Shown here: piece after piece, positions 12,003 to 24,883 of the stretch
Position numbering within the stretch: position 1 is the stretch's first letter
Layout: each line of letters begins with the position of its first letter
Assembly: GCA_029448655.1 (NCBI GenBank)
Contig: JACCLO010000006.1
Location: forward strand, 1,054,001 to 1,118,000
Source of the DNA: Wolfiporia cocos
Lineage: Eukaryota > Basidiomycota > Agaricomycetes > Polyporales > Phaeolaceae
DNA length: 64,000 nucleotides
Direction of reading: 5' to 3'
Position numbers and translations under genes: made by a program
The notes under the pieces: generated by a model
What the model was told of the DNA's origin: nothing
Seen by the model: only the letters and a program-made list of their open reading frames with translations
Databases searched by the model: none

Positions 12003-14579
12003 ATGTCGCATAGAAAACGCAGGGATTCACAGCTGTCTACAGCTTCTTGCTCGGTGCTCGCGCTGCTGCTCTCTGCGGTATTCCTGCTAGGTCTAGCGAC
12101 AGAATTCAATATTGTCCCGCGCATGCATGCACCCAGTCTGGGAGCACACAAGAAGAATAAGCCGGGCTACCGTGCGTTTTTGCTCAGCAACGGTTGCACA
12201 GGGTCACTGAACAGGCGAATGCGTCGGGCAGACTTCCCAAACTTCAACAAGATCATCCACCATTACACCGTCTCTGAACGCGAGCTCGGTCTTGGTAAGT
12301 ACTGAGTCTACTTGGCCTATGGGTACGGGCCAGGCTGCTCACCAGTTGCCAGACGACCCGGACAGGCGCGTCATTGTCATTGGCGATGTACATGGCATGA
12401 ACAGGTCGCTCCAGTGAGTGCTTCACCTCGTGTTTCTGTCTCAATGTGCGCTCTTTTGCCCGAGATCCGGCTGATATCTCAAATGCCCGTCGCGTGATTG
12501 GTCATTCCTGAGGGCTTCTGTCACTGCATTATGCATATCCGCACGCCGGGATCGCGAATGCTTTGTGAGATCTGACGCTGCCGCGGATCATGACCTTCTG
12601 GAATTGGTCATCTCAAGGAGACATCTTGACAAGAAGTCACGACACTGCCATAGGTATCTCACATTTGATTATGTCCGCGGTAAAGTGGCAGCACTCGTGG
12701 AAAGTTCTAGTCTGAGGCTTGGGACTGCAGCACAGCAAGCGGAACAAGAACTCCTGCGCGTGTACATGCTGCCTGCGCGTTTTGCGCTATGGCGGCCGTC
12801 GACTGCGGCGGAGTGAACCGCCTTGGGCGCAGGGGTTAATCCTTGTACTACGATCTTGACGGCATCCAGGCTTCGTGCTATCGTGTTCCACATTCGATGG
12901 CTAATACATCCCTAGTAATCTGCTCGCAGAGATACCCTATTCGCCTGAGACCGACACGCTGATGTTCGCGGGCGACCTCATGGCCAAGTCGACGCACGCC
13001 GGCTCACTGGCCGTGCTCGACTTCATCACGCGCCACAAATGCGGGCGCGACACGCACGGGCGGGCATACGCTGTGCGGGGGAACCACGATCAGATGGTCG
13101 TGCAGTGGCGCGCGTGGCGCGACTGGTTTGAGCCGCTTGTGCTCGCGCCACCGCTCGCGCCCGTGCTACCGGCCGACGCGCGCGCGGACCCGCCCGTCCG
13201 CACCGGCTGGGAGTTTCTCGCGCTCCTAGAGGCGGAGTGGGAAGCGGCGCGGCGGAATGACCCCAAGGGCTCTGACCCAGATACGTGGGCAGATACGGCA
13301 CGCAAGCGCGCTGTGGGGACGTGGCGTGAGGAATGGTGGCGCCGCATCCCGCGCCCGGGCAAGGGGCACGCAAAGAAGGACTGGGCCATTTTCGAGGACC
13401 ACTACTGGCTTGCTAAGTGCGTCTGTTTGTATATGTCTCGCGCATGTGAGGAGCTGACGCTGACGAACGGTGGCAGGGACGTGACGGCGGAGCAGAAAGT
13501 GTGCCTGTACTCGCTCCCGCTAGTGCTGCACGTGCCGTCGGAGCATTTCTTCGTCGTCCATGCAGGGCTCCTGCCGTCGGACCCCAGGCGGCCATTTACG
13601 GACGCGCACCAACCGCTTGCACATTCTCCCACAGCTGATTTGGACAGCTATCCGGTAGCAGAGTTCGCAGACACCGTCGATCATAATGACAAAGACAACG
13701 TGATCATTCCGTATTCCGATACCCAGCAGGCTCTGGGTACACCGCCGGCATCCAAGGCGCAGGCGCCTGTAGTGCTCAATGGCACCGAAGAGCAGCTCAG
13801 GATGGCGCAAGAGCGTGCACTCCTCACACAGGTGCCGCAGAACCGCGATCCATGGGTCTTGCTGAACATGCGCGGTGTCCGCAAGAAGGGCAAGGTCACT
13901 CGGTGGGTCGATGCCGTACACGCGCCATGATGCACGCGCTGACAGGGTTGGCGATAATAGCAACAATGGAAAGGGACGGCAGTGGAGCAAGATATGGAAC
14001 GAACAGATAGACCGCTGCGCGGGCTTTGACTCTAGATTGACTATGCTAGAACCCACTACACGATCTTCGCGCATCCATGGGACGGCTTTCACCAACCCGG
14101 CTTCCGATCATATACTGGCAGAGAGGGAGGCCACTGCGACATATGAAGACGATTCAGCCCACGGCGAGCTCACGCTGCCTTGTGAGCCAATGACCGTTGT
14201 ATATGGACATGCTGCAACGAGAGGACTCGATGTGAAGCGCTGGAGCCTCGGCCTGGACACTGGTTGTCTGTATGGGCGGAAGCTCACTGGGCTTGTCCTT
14301 CAGCGTGGCAACTCCACTGGCGAGGAGTCTGATGAAGACGATGGCGACGAGGACGATAGCGAAGACGGTAGTGGGGATGAGGAAGAGGACATCGACGATG
14401 AACAGGATAACGAGGCACGGGCCCGCAGTCCATCTCGGTCACCAGAGTCAGGGAAAGTGTGGAAGCCCAAGACATGGAGACGGCCCGCTCGATTCGGAGA
14501 CGAGGGCGCACGCTTGGGCGCCGAGCTTGTGAGCGTTAGATGCCCTAAGAAGGGGGACCTTGCACTGCATGAGGACTAA
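12003..14579 (+). CDS. Ppn2-like calcineurin-type metallophosphatase (vacuolar endopolyphosphatase candidate)
   Basis: PPP-type metallophosphatase with an N-terminal membrane anchor (about residues 19-40, rich in A, L and V), matching the topology of yeast Ppn2, a vacuolar Zn-dependent endopolyphosphatase. Metal and catalytic motifs in order: VIGDVHGMNRSL (exon 2, 12353-12413), MFAGDLMAKS, RGNHDQMV (about 13075-13100), an FVVHAGLLP segment, and near the C-terminus VVYGHAATRGLDVKRWSLG and DTGCLYGRKLTGLVL. An Asp/Glu-rich insert follows the last motif (about 14320-14420). Intron 1 is 12295-12352. Intron 2 (12414-12915) is unusually long for this locus. A 60-base intron near 13416-13475 is stop-free and in frame. 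The exon structure around 13905-14160 is less certain because two frames are open there. Confidence 0.8.
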
Positions 14580-15126
14580 AGCAACCGTCTGTGGTCGTCT
14601 TGTTGCATACCTGCCGTCTGGTGCTCTAGGGACTTTGGATGCTACTCACACCATCTTCCGCACTGTACGATATATGTATTTATGCTTCCACGCTTCAATT
14701 TTGAAAGTCGTCCCTCTTGTATTGCTAGTTACATTCTTCGTACCTTACGCTGTACAACCTGCGAAGCAATAAATGACCGCACCGACGCTATGATGAACCA
14801 GCCGCTCGCGCAGGAACAGCACCAGCCGAGAATACATCAACAAACCCCTTTGTCTCTTACCTTCCCTGAGATCTCACCAATCGAAGATGAGCGAACAATA
14901 ATGACCATGCTGCTATTAACCGTTTGCCCGCATATCATCGAGACCTGCGTGAAATCCCAATAATGTGCGCTGATATCTAGCATCTGCGTGACCTCATACT
15001 GGCAGAGTATGAGCAGATGGCTCAGAGGGACAACAGCCTGCGATGATCCGTGAGCTGCCAGATCAACGCACAACATCTACACAAACGCGCACCAAAGGCC
15101 CAAAACTATATACCGAGATCTTCGTC
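14580..15126. other. intergenic spacer
   Basis: About 550 bases between the phosphatase stop and the F-box gene stop (convergent 3' ends). Nothing recognisable. Confidence 0.5.
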
Positions 15127-16887
15127 TTACGCACTGAGGGAGCCATGGGTACCCCAGCCTCGTACGGCATGGAAGGTTGGAAGCATCTTTTCCACCTTTT
15201 TCCACTCTGAAAACCATAGTAGAGAATACGCTCGCGGTCCTCCTCCTTTGATTTCCCTCAGGTTGGGGAACAGGTCGGAGAGGAAGGCAGCAACCTTCGC
15301 TAAATCACCGGAAAGGGCGGATTGTGCAATTTTGACACAAGTTATCGCTGTGTTGACATGGCCCCCTCCTGGTCTCCGTTCGATCGAAAAGTTGTTAATT
15401 GAAGCATTGAGAGTAATGCCTAGCTCCTCGAGGTCAGGGCAGAAGGCCACAATATGGCAAATTGCTAGGAGCGTAAGGGAGCTGGGGACTGGTCCATACA
15501 ACTCGATGCTGCGTAAACGTGGACATGCCCGCGCCAGTCTCATGACGCTGGAGTCATTGGCTAATTTCATGGTATCTCCGGCCATGACCAATACGGTCAA
15601 CGAGGTCAATCTACCCAGCATAGGAATCCCCGGGTCGACTGTTTCTACCACGGACTCCCGACGGTAGGAGATCGAATCCTGCACTGTGAGAGAAGAGAGT
15701 GACATATAGCAACAACCTTTATCGAGAGCTCGAAGGAGCCGGATGACGGGATGTAGTTCTGATTGATTTGAGATAGGCTCATCGAGGATCCAAATTTCTA
15801 CTTCCCGCAGAGCAGGAAATTGAGACAGCGCGATTGCCTGTGCACACGCTGAGGGTGCGGTGGTCAATTTGAGTGTTTGCAGGGTTGTAAAGCAAATGTC
15901 GCATGCACCAGTGATCTGACTTGAGGCCAAGAACTTCTGGGTCTCTGGAGCTGCAATCCCTTTAAGAGTCCCGAGCCGAAGTTTGGTCAGATGAGGTAGA
16001 CGAGATAGCTCGAGGAATGTGGGTAGTGGTATGGGTATGTCATACGTGTTAAGGGTCAGTGTCTGCAGCGCTCTGAAGGAGCAGAGATTTCCAAGAGATA
16101 GAACATCAGGATGAGAACCGTTTAGCGCCAGTATATCAATATCCAATATCCAGATGTCGAAGATCTGTGCAAATGGATTCTATGTGGGCCAATAGAGACA
16201 CGGTGGTAGAATCGAATGATTGCCGAACGCTAAGCGACAGATGTCTCAATCCGGGACGTAAGAATAGCTGGCCATAAGCAGAGGGATCGAAGATTGTTGC
16301 GCTCATTGAAGACCTTGGCGGTCGCACCCAAGCGCCATGAGACCGGTAGTGATGCTCCCAATAAAATGAGTGTAGGTTGGGGAGAATCAAGGAAACCGGT
16401 CTATACAAGGCGAGCATTGTGAGAACATGGATGTCCACGGCGGTATGTTTTGGTATATATGAGAAATCGTCATATATGTCAGCAAGATTGAAGGCCAAAA
16501 TCCGTACTCGCTGCGCGTATACATGGAAGCGCATCCAGTCAGTGGGCAGAATAGTCCGTCTCAATGTCTAAATGCGGGAGGGTTCAGGCAAGGCAGAACA
16601 AGGCAGAAGGCAAGCATGAGTGATTTGATTGCGGAACTCACAACATATTCCATGTGATCCTTGGTCTCCACGGCCCACGCATCAGATGGCATGCATTTGA
16701 TTAAGTTGCCCAGTCCGAGCTGCGCATACCATAGCACGTCTAGCGCAGGCTCACTGAACGCACGAGACGTTCTAGCAAGCATGGCGACGGCCGCATAATC
16801 CTCTTGACAAGCTTCCTTGTGCGTCGCAGCGAAGCACTCGTTGACGATTTGTCGCCGGATCTCTGCGACCGATAGGGCTGGGTGCAT
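15127..16887 (-). pseudogene. F-box/LRR-type protein, frameshifted
   Basis: Resembles the large agaricomycete family of F-box proteins. The N-terminal exon (16887 to about 16641) reads MHPALSVAEIRRQIVNECF and RTSRAFSEPALDVLWYAQLG. An intron (donor GTGAGT, acceptor TTTAG) leads to TLRRTILPTDWMRFHVYAQR, followed by leucine-rich repeats down to 15127. Such proteins recruit substrates to SCF ubiquitin ligases. Exon 2 stops shortly after DLRHLDIGY at about 16136. The frame resumes only if one copy of a 7-base tandem duplication (AATATCC twice, 16138-16151) is dropped, giving HLDIDILALNG. Either this copy is a recent pseudogene allele or the duplication is a sequencing error. Everything else is intact, which fits a young lesion. 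Confidence 0.7.
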
Positions 16888-17280
16888 TCTGTGATGGGAA
16901 AGCCGGTGTCAGTTCTGCCATGATAACAGCTTAGATGCCTGATCAATATGGATGATGTCCGCTCACCTCGCTGGAGTGGATGTCGGCTGTATACAATGAG
17001 CCGAATTGTGAGCAAGTCGATACCAAAGAAGAAAACGGCTGGGAAAGCGCCTAAGAGGCACGCGTCGAGAAAGTGGTTGTGCGATCCGCTAGCCATGTAG
17101 TGTCGCCAATTTACGTATGTGTGAAAGACGATTCACAGTATCTTGTGTTCGACACCACAGCAACACATACAGCTAGTGAGAGGTAGTATATATACATGCA
17201 GTTCATATATAATATAGTACAGGGCCAACAAACCAAGTCCGATCTGATATAACTTCGAATTTGCCGCCACAACATACATT
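16888..17280. other. spacer between F-box gene and helicase
   Basis: About 390 bases holding the promoter of the F-box gene and the 3' UTR of the helicase gene. An open frame runs upstream of the F-box start codon, but no second start has support. Confidence 0.45.
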
Positions 17281-20200
17281 TCATTGGCCACCGCCACCAA
17301 GAGGAGCTTTGAATTTCTTATTCGGATAGCCTACCGTCGTTCGCCCCATGCCCAAACGTCGTTTCCCCTTCGCTGCATTTACCGGCACAACTGCTGAGAG
17401 AGCTCCGGTTGACGGCGTCGCACAGACCGAAGATTGTGGTGTCTCCGACACGACGTCAGGCTTTGGGTCAGAATAAACAGTTACGGGCACCCTATGTGAG
17501 GATAAGTTCGCGTGCAAATGCGTCTGCTGCAGGGAAGATTGTTTCAGCTTCCTCTGCTTTGAAGCTGTCTCAGCCCCCGCAGTCGGGAGCTGTAGCAATG
17601 CTGTATTGCTGGGGACGTTCAGGACGCGTCCACGGGTAGAGAATAACGCAGTTGCCGTTGTAGGAGCCTTTAGCGAGTCCTGCAAGACAGAGGATGCGGC
17701 ACGTGCTGTGAGGAAGTTACACGAGCCTTCAGGGCATCTCAGCAAGATCTGTGGCATCTATTCAGCGATGCACATACCTTCTACAGAGCTAGATACGGCA
17801 GACTTGTTATAGGTTGAGGAAAACCATGGTGTAGAGCTGGGTACTGCAGATCCATCCCACGGATTTGTCGTCGTCCGATTGCTACCACCCAAACTATCAG
17901 CATAGCTGATCATATAGGCATGACGACGATAGCTTACTATTCAGCGATTTTCCTTGCAACCTCGGCGTCGCTTGGTGACGAGCGATTGAGAACCTGCGCT
18001 AAAACCTCACGATCGCTTGCTGAGAGACAGGGTATCTGATCCGTGAATACAGTCTACTTGTGATATGGAGCGTTGAGCTTTCCGCGAGGAAGAGAAAATC
18101 TGCCGACCCCATGCGTACCTGACTGTTCTGTAGCGCTGTTCTTACGAATTCTGACAGCTCCTTCGGCCTAACTTCACCGGACATCATGCGTGCAGTTGAG
18201 TGTGTCAGATATAGGAGGGCTTTTGCGCGTGTGCATGCGACGTATAGGAGGCGTCTGGGGCAATTTTGAGGTCACTCCCGCTCTCGGATTACTTCATATG
18301 GAACAAATAACTATTACCGTTCTTCATGCACATCTTCTGCACGTGCAGAAGGAAATGTGCCCTTCTCGACTAGGTTCACAGTTATCCGGTAAGCTTCACT
18401 TAGAGGATGCATGCGATATGTGGGCTTACCTGCGGGTATCATCACTACTGGCCACTCCAGACCCTTCGCGGCATGACAGGTAGAGATAGTAACTTTCTAA
18501 AAGCCAGATAGCATCAATAGCTCATCTTCCATCTGCTTCATGTCGCACCTCTGTGTCGTTCTCATTACCTTGGACCTCTGTGTCAGTCGATAACATCGAC
18601 GCCTGAAGGAATAATCGCAACGGAGTGTCCCTGATGGCTGAGCAGTCAGCACTGGCTGACACGAGTAAATGCCTCTCGTACCGTTCTTCGGTCTGTTTTT
18701 CCTTCCCCTTGGCCTGCCGAGGTCTCTGCGCTTCTACAATTCCGTCGTCTTCGAGTTGGTCTTGGTCGAATTCCGCGAGGCTGTTCCATTCTTCGTCTTC
18801 TGATGGATCATCCTCGGGTTGGTCGCTATCAAATAGCATCGGTGTACCCATCTCTACCTGGCTCGCAAAGTTGATCAGTTCCTGCACATTATCCCAGCGG
18901 CTCTCCCAATCAGGTTGCGTTTTCATGAGATATCCTTCGTAGTTCAACAGCTGGAGGAGATCGCGAATGAGATCGGATGGTCTTGTCCTCTTTGCATCAG
19001 TTAGTCAGGCTATGCAATATCAACTACTTTCGAACACTGGACGACGTACCTTCTGCATCGAAGTCCTCAATCTACGGATATGGGGAACGAATGATGTCAA
19101 TTTGCGCTTCACTGCTGGCTTTATGTCAGGGATTGTGTTGTCGAATATCCTCTCGACGACTTCAATTGGGGATAGCCCCAACCGCTGCGCTGTAGCAAGA
19201 AGCTCTGAGACAGACTAGAAGCGCAAATGAGCTTGATCGCAAGGCAAGTAGTGCAGTCGTAAATACCTTTTCGCCGATGCCTCTGCTAGGAACGTTGATC
19301 GCCCTCATGAAAGCGGGAACGTACAATGGGTTATCTAGAAGTTGCAAGTAGGCGAGGATATCTTTGACCTATGAAAGAAGTCGCTTTTAGACACCTGAGT
19401 TGAAAGCATGAAACGCCTACTTCCAAACGCTCAAAGAACTTATGCCCGTTGAGTACTCTGTTTGGGATGCCCTCCTTCTGAAGCGCGCTCTCTATCGACC
19501 GCGAGAGCGAATTGTAGCGTACTGTTCGTGTTCGGTGAGAATGATGATCAACAACCGTCGACCCGAAACACTCACAGAGTATGACAAAGTCTCCCCAGTT
19601 GAGCATTCCACCACTGTATGCGACGAGCCTTTTGATCTCGGAAGCAAGGAACGCCGATTCATTCTGCTCGTAGGGAAGCGATCGTAGCACTGGGGTAGGC
19701 CCCGTGGGGTGTGTGGTATGTAGTGTCTTCGGTGTTCGGCTTTTGTCTATTCAAAAGTAGGTAAAGGCTAATCACACGATGACCTGATGCCAGCAGTACC
19801 TTGAGATACAATGGCGAGACTGCATGATATTATGGATGCTGTAGAGCGGTAATTTTGCTCAAGAAAGAGTTGCTGGGTGTTTGGAAGATCTTGTCGTTGA
19901 AGCAACGGCTCAATATTGAGCAACCGCTGGAACGAGAGGAGTCATTCACCTCGTTTCATTCTTGCCAGATTCTCCACTTCAGCTGATCGCCACCCATAAA
20001 CTGTGGATATGTGATGGGTATATGCGCAAATAAAAGGCTTATACAGCGCATATACTCCACGTACTAGACTGGTCGGGGTCACCAACGATGGTAACGCATC
20101 GACTTGTCGCCGCGATATGTCGCATCAGCTCATATTGCGTGGTGTTAGTATCCTGACTTGATCCACGTTAGCAGACAATGTAAAAGTAGATACGAACAGC

Positions 20201-21061
20201 GTAAGGTCTCACAACTCATCAACCAGGATATGGCGACACCACCTAGACACAGTGGGATGCTCAGCGAAGAGCTGCTTGCCAAATAGCAGCAAATCGTCAA
20301 AGTCCAGGCTATTGTTTCTCCGTAATATTGCCGCATAGTCGACATGGATCTCTGCAACGACGTCGTCGATGATGCTTGCAAATGATTGCGCAATGAGCGA
20401 ACCGTCCGCTGTGCGCCCTTCTCCCCGCGAAATGCCCTTCTTTTCGCGTCTACATAGACCGTCCGACGTGACACCCTTCGCTTTCGCTTTAGAGATACGA
20501 GAAATCACGGTGGCCTCCGTCAGAACGATGTTATGCGCCTCCAACTCGTCTCTGTATGTTTTGAGCAATTTCTTGATAATGTTCTTGCTGAGGTCCAGAG
20601 GTAAGCTAATCAGATTACCACCGCGCCACAAAGTCTCGCTCACCTCTCATCTGCATCACATATCGTAAAATTGCTGTCAAGCCCCACCAGTTTCGCGTGC
20701 TTTCTCAAGAACATGGAGCATATCGCATGGAAAGTACCGAGTTTTATCTGATTCGTTTGTTCTATCCCGATCAGTTTGGTCAATCTCTCGCGCATCTCAT
20801 TCGCAGCCTTGTTTGTGAAGGTCACTGCGCATATAGACTGCGGGGAAATGCTATGCTTGGAAATCAGATGCGCTATCCGACATGTCAGAACCTTCGTCTT
20901 TCCGCTCCCTGGTCCTGCAAGTATTTGCAATGGGATATCTGGTGAGTGCATGACAGCTTCGGAAATGGTACACCATGAGAGTGATTTAGTAGCCCTCGCC
21001 ATCCAGCCTCACCTCTAAGCTGAGCAGCATTAAGTGTGCTCAAGTAATCCTCAGTGGTCAT
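17281..21061 (-). CDS. SRS2: Srs2-type UvrD/Rep 3'-5' DNA helicase
   Basis: SF1A helicase; Srs2 removes Rad51 filaments and limits recombination at forks (family knowledge). The start is ATG 21061: MTTEDYLSTLNAAQLR, intron, then AVMHSPDIPLQ. Motifs seen: Walker A AGPGSGKT (residues 30-37), Ia AVTFTNKAANEMRERL, LGTFHAICSMFLR, Walker B at a splice junction HILVDE-F-QDTNTTQYELM, motif III GDPDQS-IYGWRSAEVENL (junction near 20035), motif V STCHAAKGLEWPVVMIP (about 18470), and motif VI YVACTRAKALLYL (about 18220). A Ser/Asp/Glu-rich region around 18600-18850 and a basic tail KGKRRLGMGRTTVGYPNKKF complete it; such tails carry Srs2 interaction sites. It has more than ten short introns. It is the downstream member of a tandem pair with the gene at 21.8-24.9 kb. 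Confidence 0.88.
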
Positions 21062-21821
21062 CTCAGCGGGGTGTTTCTGCCCTGCGGCAAGGGTGGGTAT
21101 GCGTCCAGTGTCTAATTCGAACCGTCCGAAGTAGTAGAAGATCTAGGAAAGGCGTGAAAGGCAGCAGCCTAGACAGTGTAGCGGTACAATAGATGCTACG
21201 GCGTGGGAGAATCCAGTTAACGTTCGCGCATCACGCGTCGGCTGCCCGACAGCCACAGACGCGTCTGTCACGTGGATTGCCACAGTGGCGGCGGCATTGT
21301 CATTGTATGTCTTTGGTACTTCCACTCCGCCAACATTTTACTGCCTCCGAGAGACTTTCAATGTAACATGCATATGTTAGAGCGGATCATCGAGTACATG
21401 CCGTACAAACTGATCACATCGGATGCGTAGTAGACCGTGGTGCCCGCTAAGTTTCATACTATGAGTATAGCGCTCATGTTGCTACAGGTTGTCACCGAAA
21501 CAGCATCTGCACAATAATGCTTGTGATCGATTCTGTGGTTTAACTGTAATAAGTCTTCTTGCATTACAGCTGTGCTCATTGGCCAAGGGCCACGGCGTGT
21601 ATTATGTGGGTCGCATCTGTCTGGCAATCTCAGTTATAAGAAATCGCGGCATCAACGCGGCCATACAAGTGGTTATTGGCTGTCCATATACAAAGATAAG
21701 ATTGTTTGACCAATTTCTCGACCTAATCATGCCACCGAATCGCAGACGCCAGAGCCCCTGCCAAGTCTGAATGAGGATATGGGCAGTCAAAGTACTGCAA
21801 ATGACTTTTTGGCAGAACGCT
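21062..21821. other. spacer between tandem helicase genes
   Basis: About 760 bases: the promoter of the Srs2-type gene plus the 3' flank of its paralogue. Open frames here have no domain signal, and no trace of a C-terminal helicase tail was found. Confidence 0.5.
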
Positions 21822-24800
21822 TCATGGAGGTGTTCGTTCGAGAATGCCGGCGAGAGCAGAGAGGTCCGTACCCGTTATGCTGGGTACTTGTGTCGTGTGA
21901 AGGCTCTGCAGAAGCAATGGTAGGTCCAACGAATCAGCATGGATAAAGTCACATACCTCGTTGCTGATCACGTCTGAGAGAAACTCTGAACACTCGTAAA
22001 TCGTGTCCGCGTCTTCCGAGTTTGCCGAAGGGGTAGAGGAGAATGTCAAGTATAGGAGAGCTTTGGCGCGCGTGCACGCAACGTATAGCACTCGTCTGAT
22101 ACCAGCAGTCAGGGCTCGCTACAACACGCACAGAAGTTTCCATACCTTTCCTCCTTCTTGTCACTGAATACGCCGGGATATGATGACTGTGTTACTACAG
22201 AGGACAAAGCCGTTAGGGTCGATTTGCTTGCCACAACATGTAGACTGCTGGTGGTAAGCTTGCTCACCAAAGGGAATCATCACGACTGGCCACTCAAGCC
22301 CTTTGGCTGAATGGCAAGTGGAGATTGTGACGAACTAAAAGGCCATGAGAATGAGATGTTTCCTCGAAAAGCATAACATCTGACGTCAAGATCATTTTGA
22401 TTTTCGCTTGTTTTGGCATCGTTCCCGAACTTACACGTCTGAAGGAAGTACTGAAGAGGCGACCTGCAATGAAGTTACTGATTGAGCTCGCGGCATGGTG
22501 CCATGCTAGGCAGACAATGCGTACACGGCAACCTGTTCGTTGGCAACCTTCGCTTCAAGATCATTTGCATACACCATCAAATTATCGACATGCTGAGCAC
22601 GACTTCGCCAGTCGTCTTCAAAATTCCGCTGTAAATATTCTCTAAATCTCAGCTCAGTCTTGAGATATAACAGCATTTGGAAGACGGAGCGCTCCTAGTG
22701 GAACATGTGAAACCGTAAAGAGACGAGCACATGCGGCCTTTACCTTCCTCTTCATCTTGCGCAAGGTTTGGATGATGGAAGTAAATTCAGCTAGCCCGCG
22801 TCTCGCAGGCTGACGCATAGTAACCGTCTCCAGCTCTTCAGCTGCCTGAGCGCTCGAATTATACTCGGCAACTTGAAGAACAGACCGTCGGCAACGTTGT
22901 GCTGCCGAGCAGATCTGTGAAATGGTCTTGGATTGAACGTATAGTGCGATGAAGGGTGTATGTCAAGCATCAGTACTATCCGAGAAAGCAAAGAGTCAAG
23001 TTCGTGTCACCTCTGATCCTATGCCTCTGGCAGGATGTAGAACTGCCCTTCTGAACGCGTCCTCGTCATTTTCGTTTTCCACTAGCTCGAGATAAGCGAG
23101 GAGTATCTTCACCTTTACAACAGGCTCTAGTCCTCAGAAAATGTCTCAGAGAAAACACATTCGATCACTCACTTCCTGACGCTCAAAGAAGCCAAAACCT
23201 TTATTGACTCTATTCGGAATCAACTCCCGCTGTAGCATTTGTTGGACGAGATCCCTCTGTATTTTGGTGCGCACTTGAGTAAAGGATATGTCAAGACAAC
23301 GCACAAGGTTTAGAACCATACCGCACTGACCGAGCACGACAAAGTCTCGAAAGCGAAGCATACCGTTACTAGCTTCCCGCAGTCTCTGTATTTCTGAGAC
23401 TAGAAATTGTAGCTCATTAACCTCGTCTGCAAATGGAAGCAAGACTGGAGTGAATCCCCAGGGCTTCACAGCAGTCACATCCGTCGATATCCGAGTCTTA
23501 TCTGAGTGAGACATGAGGATGTGTTTAGCATTAGATAAATGCAGGTGATATGCCTTGCGAGATGATTGCACGACTTGTAGCCAGGATGGATCCTGTCGAA
23601 CGATAGTTCTTGTCTAAGTGGACTTGCTGTGTGAGCGGAAAGCCTACGCGTAAGCCAAAAGTGAGTTGAAATGATTCGTAATATCGGTGTAATGCCAAAC
23701 CTTTCTCCATTTTCTGAAAATTCTTCATATTTGCTGAACGCCAACCATATACTGAAGTAGTGTCAGCGAGTTCTCCGATATCTGATCAGAACGATACTCA
23801 CTGGCCTGATCAGGATCACCGGCTACCGTGATACACCGATTCGTGGCCACTATTTGCCGCATTAGTTCATATTGGGCATTATCTGTATCTTGACTATGCG
23901 AAGGGGTTGAAATTACAACGTCAGCTTTATCAGCAGCGGGTAGATATTCGAAGCAACAACTAACAGCTCATCAACTACCAGATGCCGACACCAGAGACCA
24001 AATGACTGCTTCGACGCAAAAAGCTTCGCAGCATACAGTAGAAGATCTGAGAAGTCTAGGAGGTTGGCGTTCTGCAACTCGTTGTCGTATTTTCTATGCA
24101 CTTCGGCTTTGACAAATCTCAAAATCCTTTTCCTATCTTTCGTGCCGGTATTCTTGTCCGAGTTTGCCAGTCCTATCGCATTCTCTAGGCGCCGGGCAAC
24201 CTCCTCTGGGGAGGTACATCTTTCTTTCAGTGAAGATATAGCTTGTGATATGCTCATTGAGCCGGCTCTGATGTCGTGCGATCTCAGAAGTTCCATGTAC
24301 GGCTCAAGAAGCGCTTTGATCCTTCTTCGACTGGAAGTAGCCAACAAAGGAATTACTATTCATAGCGTGCCTCATATCTGAATACTTATCGCACCTTTCC
24401 TCCTCATCGCAGATATCCCACGAGGCATTCAGCCCTACGTACACTGCGTATCTTTTCAAGTATGCTGCGCAAAATGAATGGAACGTGCCAATCTTGATGA
24501 GACCAGCGAAGCGCTCGCCGAGAAGCTCGGTAAGCCTCATACGCATATCATCTACTGCCTTGTTGCTGAATGCTAGAGCACAGATGCGGTGTGGCAGGAT
24601 CTTGTGATGCGATATGAGAAATGCGATACGAGCTGTCAGAACCGTGGTCTTCCCGGTGCCAGGACCGGCCAATATCTGCAAAGGAATGTCCGGCGGATGG
24701 AGAACGGCTTCGGAAGGCGAAGACATTATGCTCGTTAGTTAAGTACACGGAGGAGGCTTAGTTGTAACAATTACCACGGATCTGTGAATCGTTCAAGTCA

Positions 24801-24883
24801 CGCAAGAAGGTCGAAAGACTGGATTTCCTCCGCGCTGTTGGCCTTGATCCGGATGTGCCTCGCCGAAGCGACACCCGGTTCAT
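21822..24883 (-). CDS. second UvrD/Srs2-like helicase, diverged tandem paralogue
   Basis: SF1A helicase closely related in order and intron placement to the neighbour at 17.3-21.1 kb. The start is ATG 24883; exon 1 ends at a GTAATT donor in QIR-A, the same position as the paralogue's first intron. Motifs: AGPGTGKT (residues 50-57), CALAFSNKAVDDMRMRLTEL, IGTFHSFCAAYLKRYA, VVDE-L-QDTDNAQYELMRQI (intron within motif II, donor GTTAGT), GDPDQA-IYGWRSA, STCHSAKGLEWPVVMIPF and YVACTRAKALLYLTF (about 22080). Substitutions relative to the neighbour include F to L in motif II and S to A in motif III. It stops at 21822, about 90 residues after motif VI, so the long C-terminal tail of Srs2 is missing. 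All catalytic motifs are present, so it is probably active; its partners likely differ. Confidence 0.82.

Noticed and set aside
23900..23970. Frame break in motif II of the second helicase as evidence of a pseudogene
   Set aside because: A GTTAGT...CATAG intron at the same place as in the paralogue restores DE-L-QDT, so the gene is read as intact.
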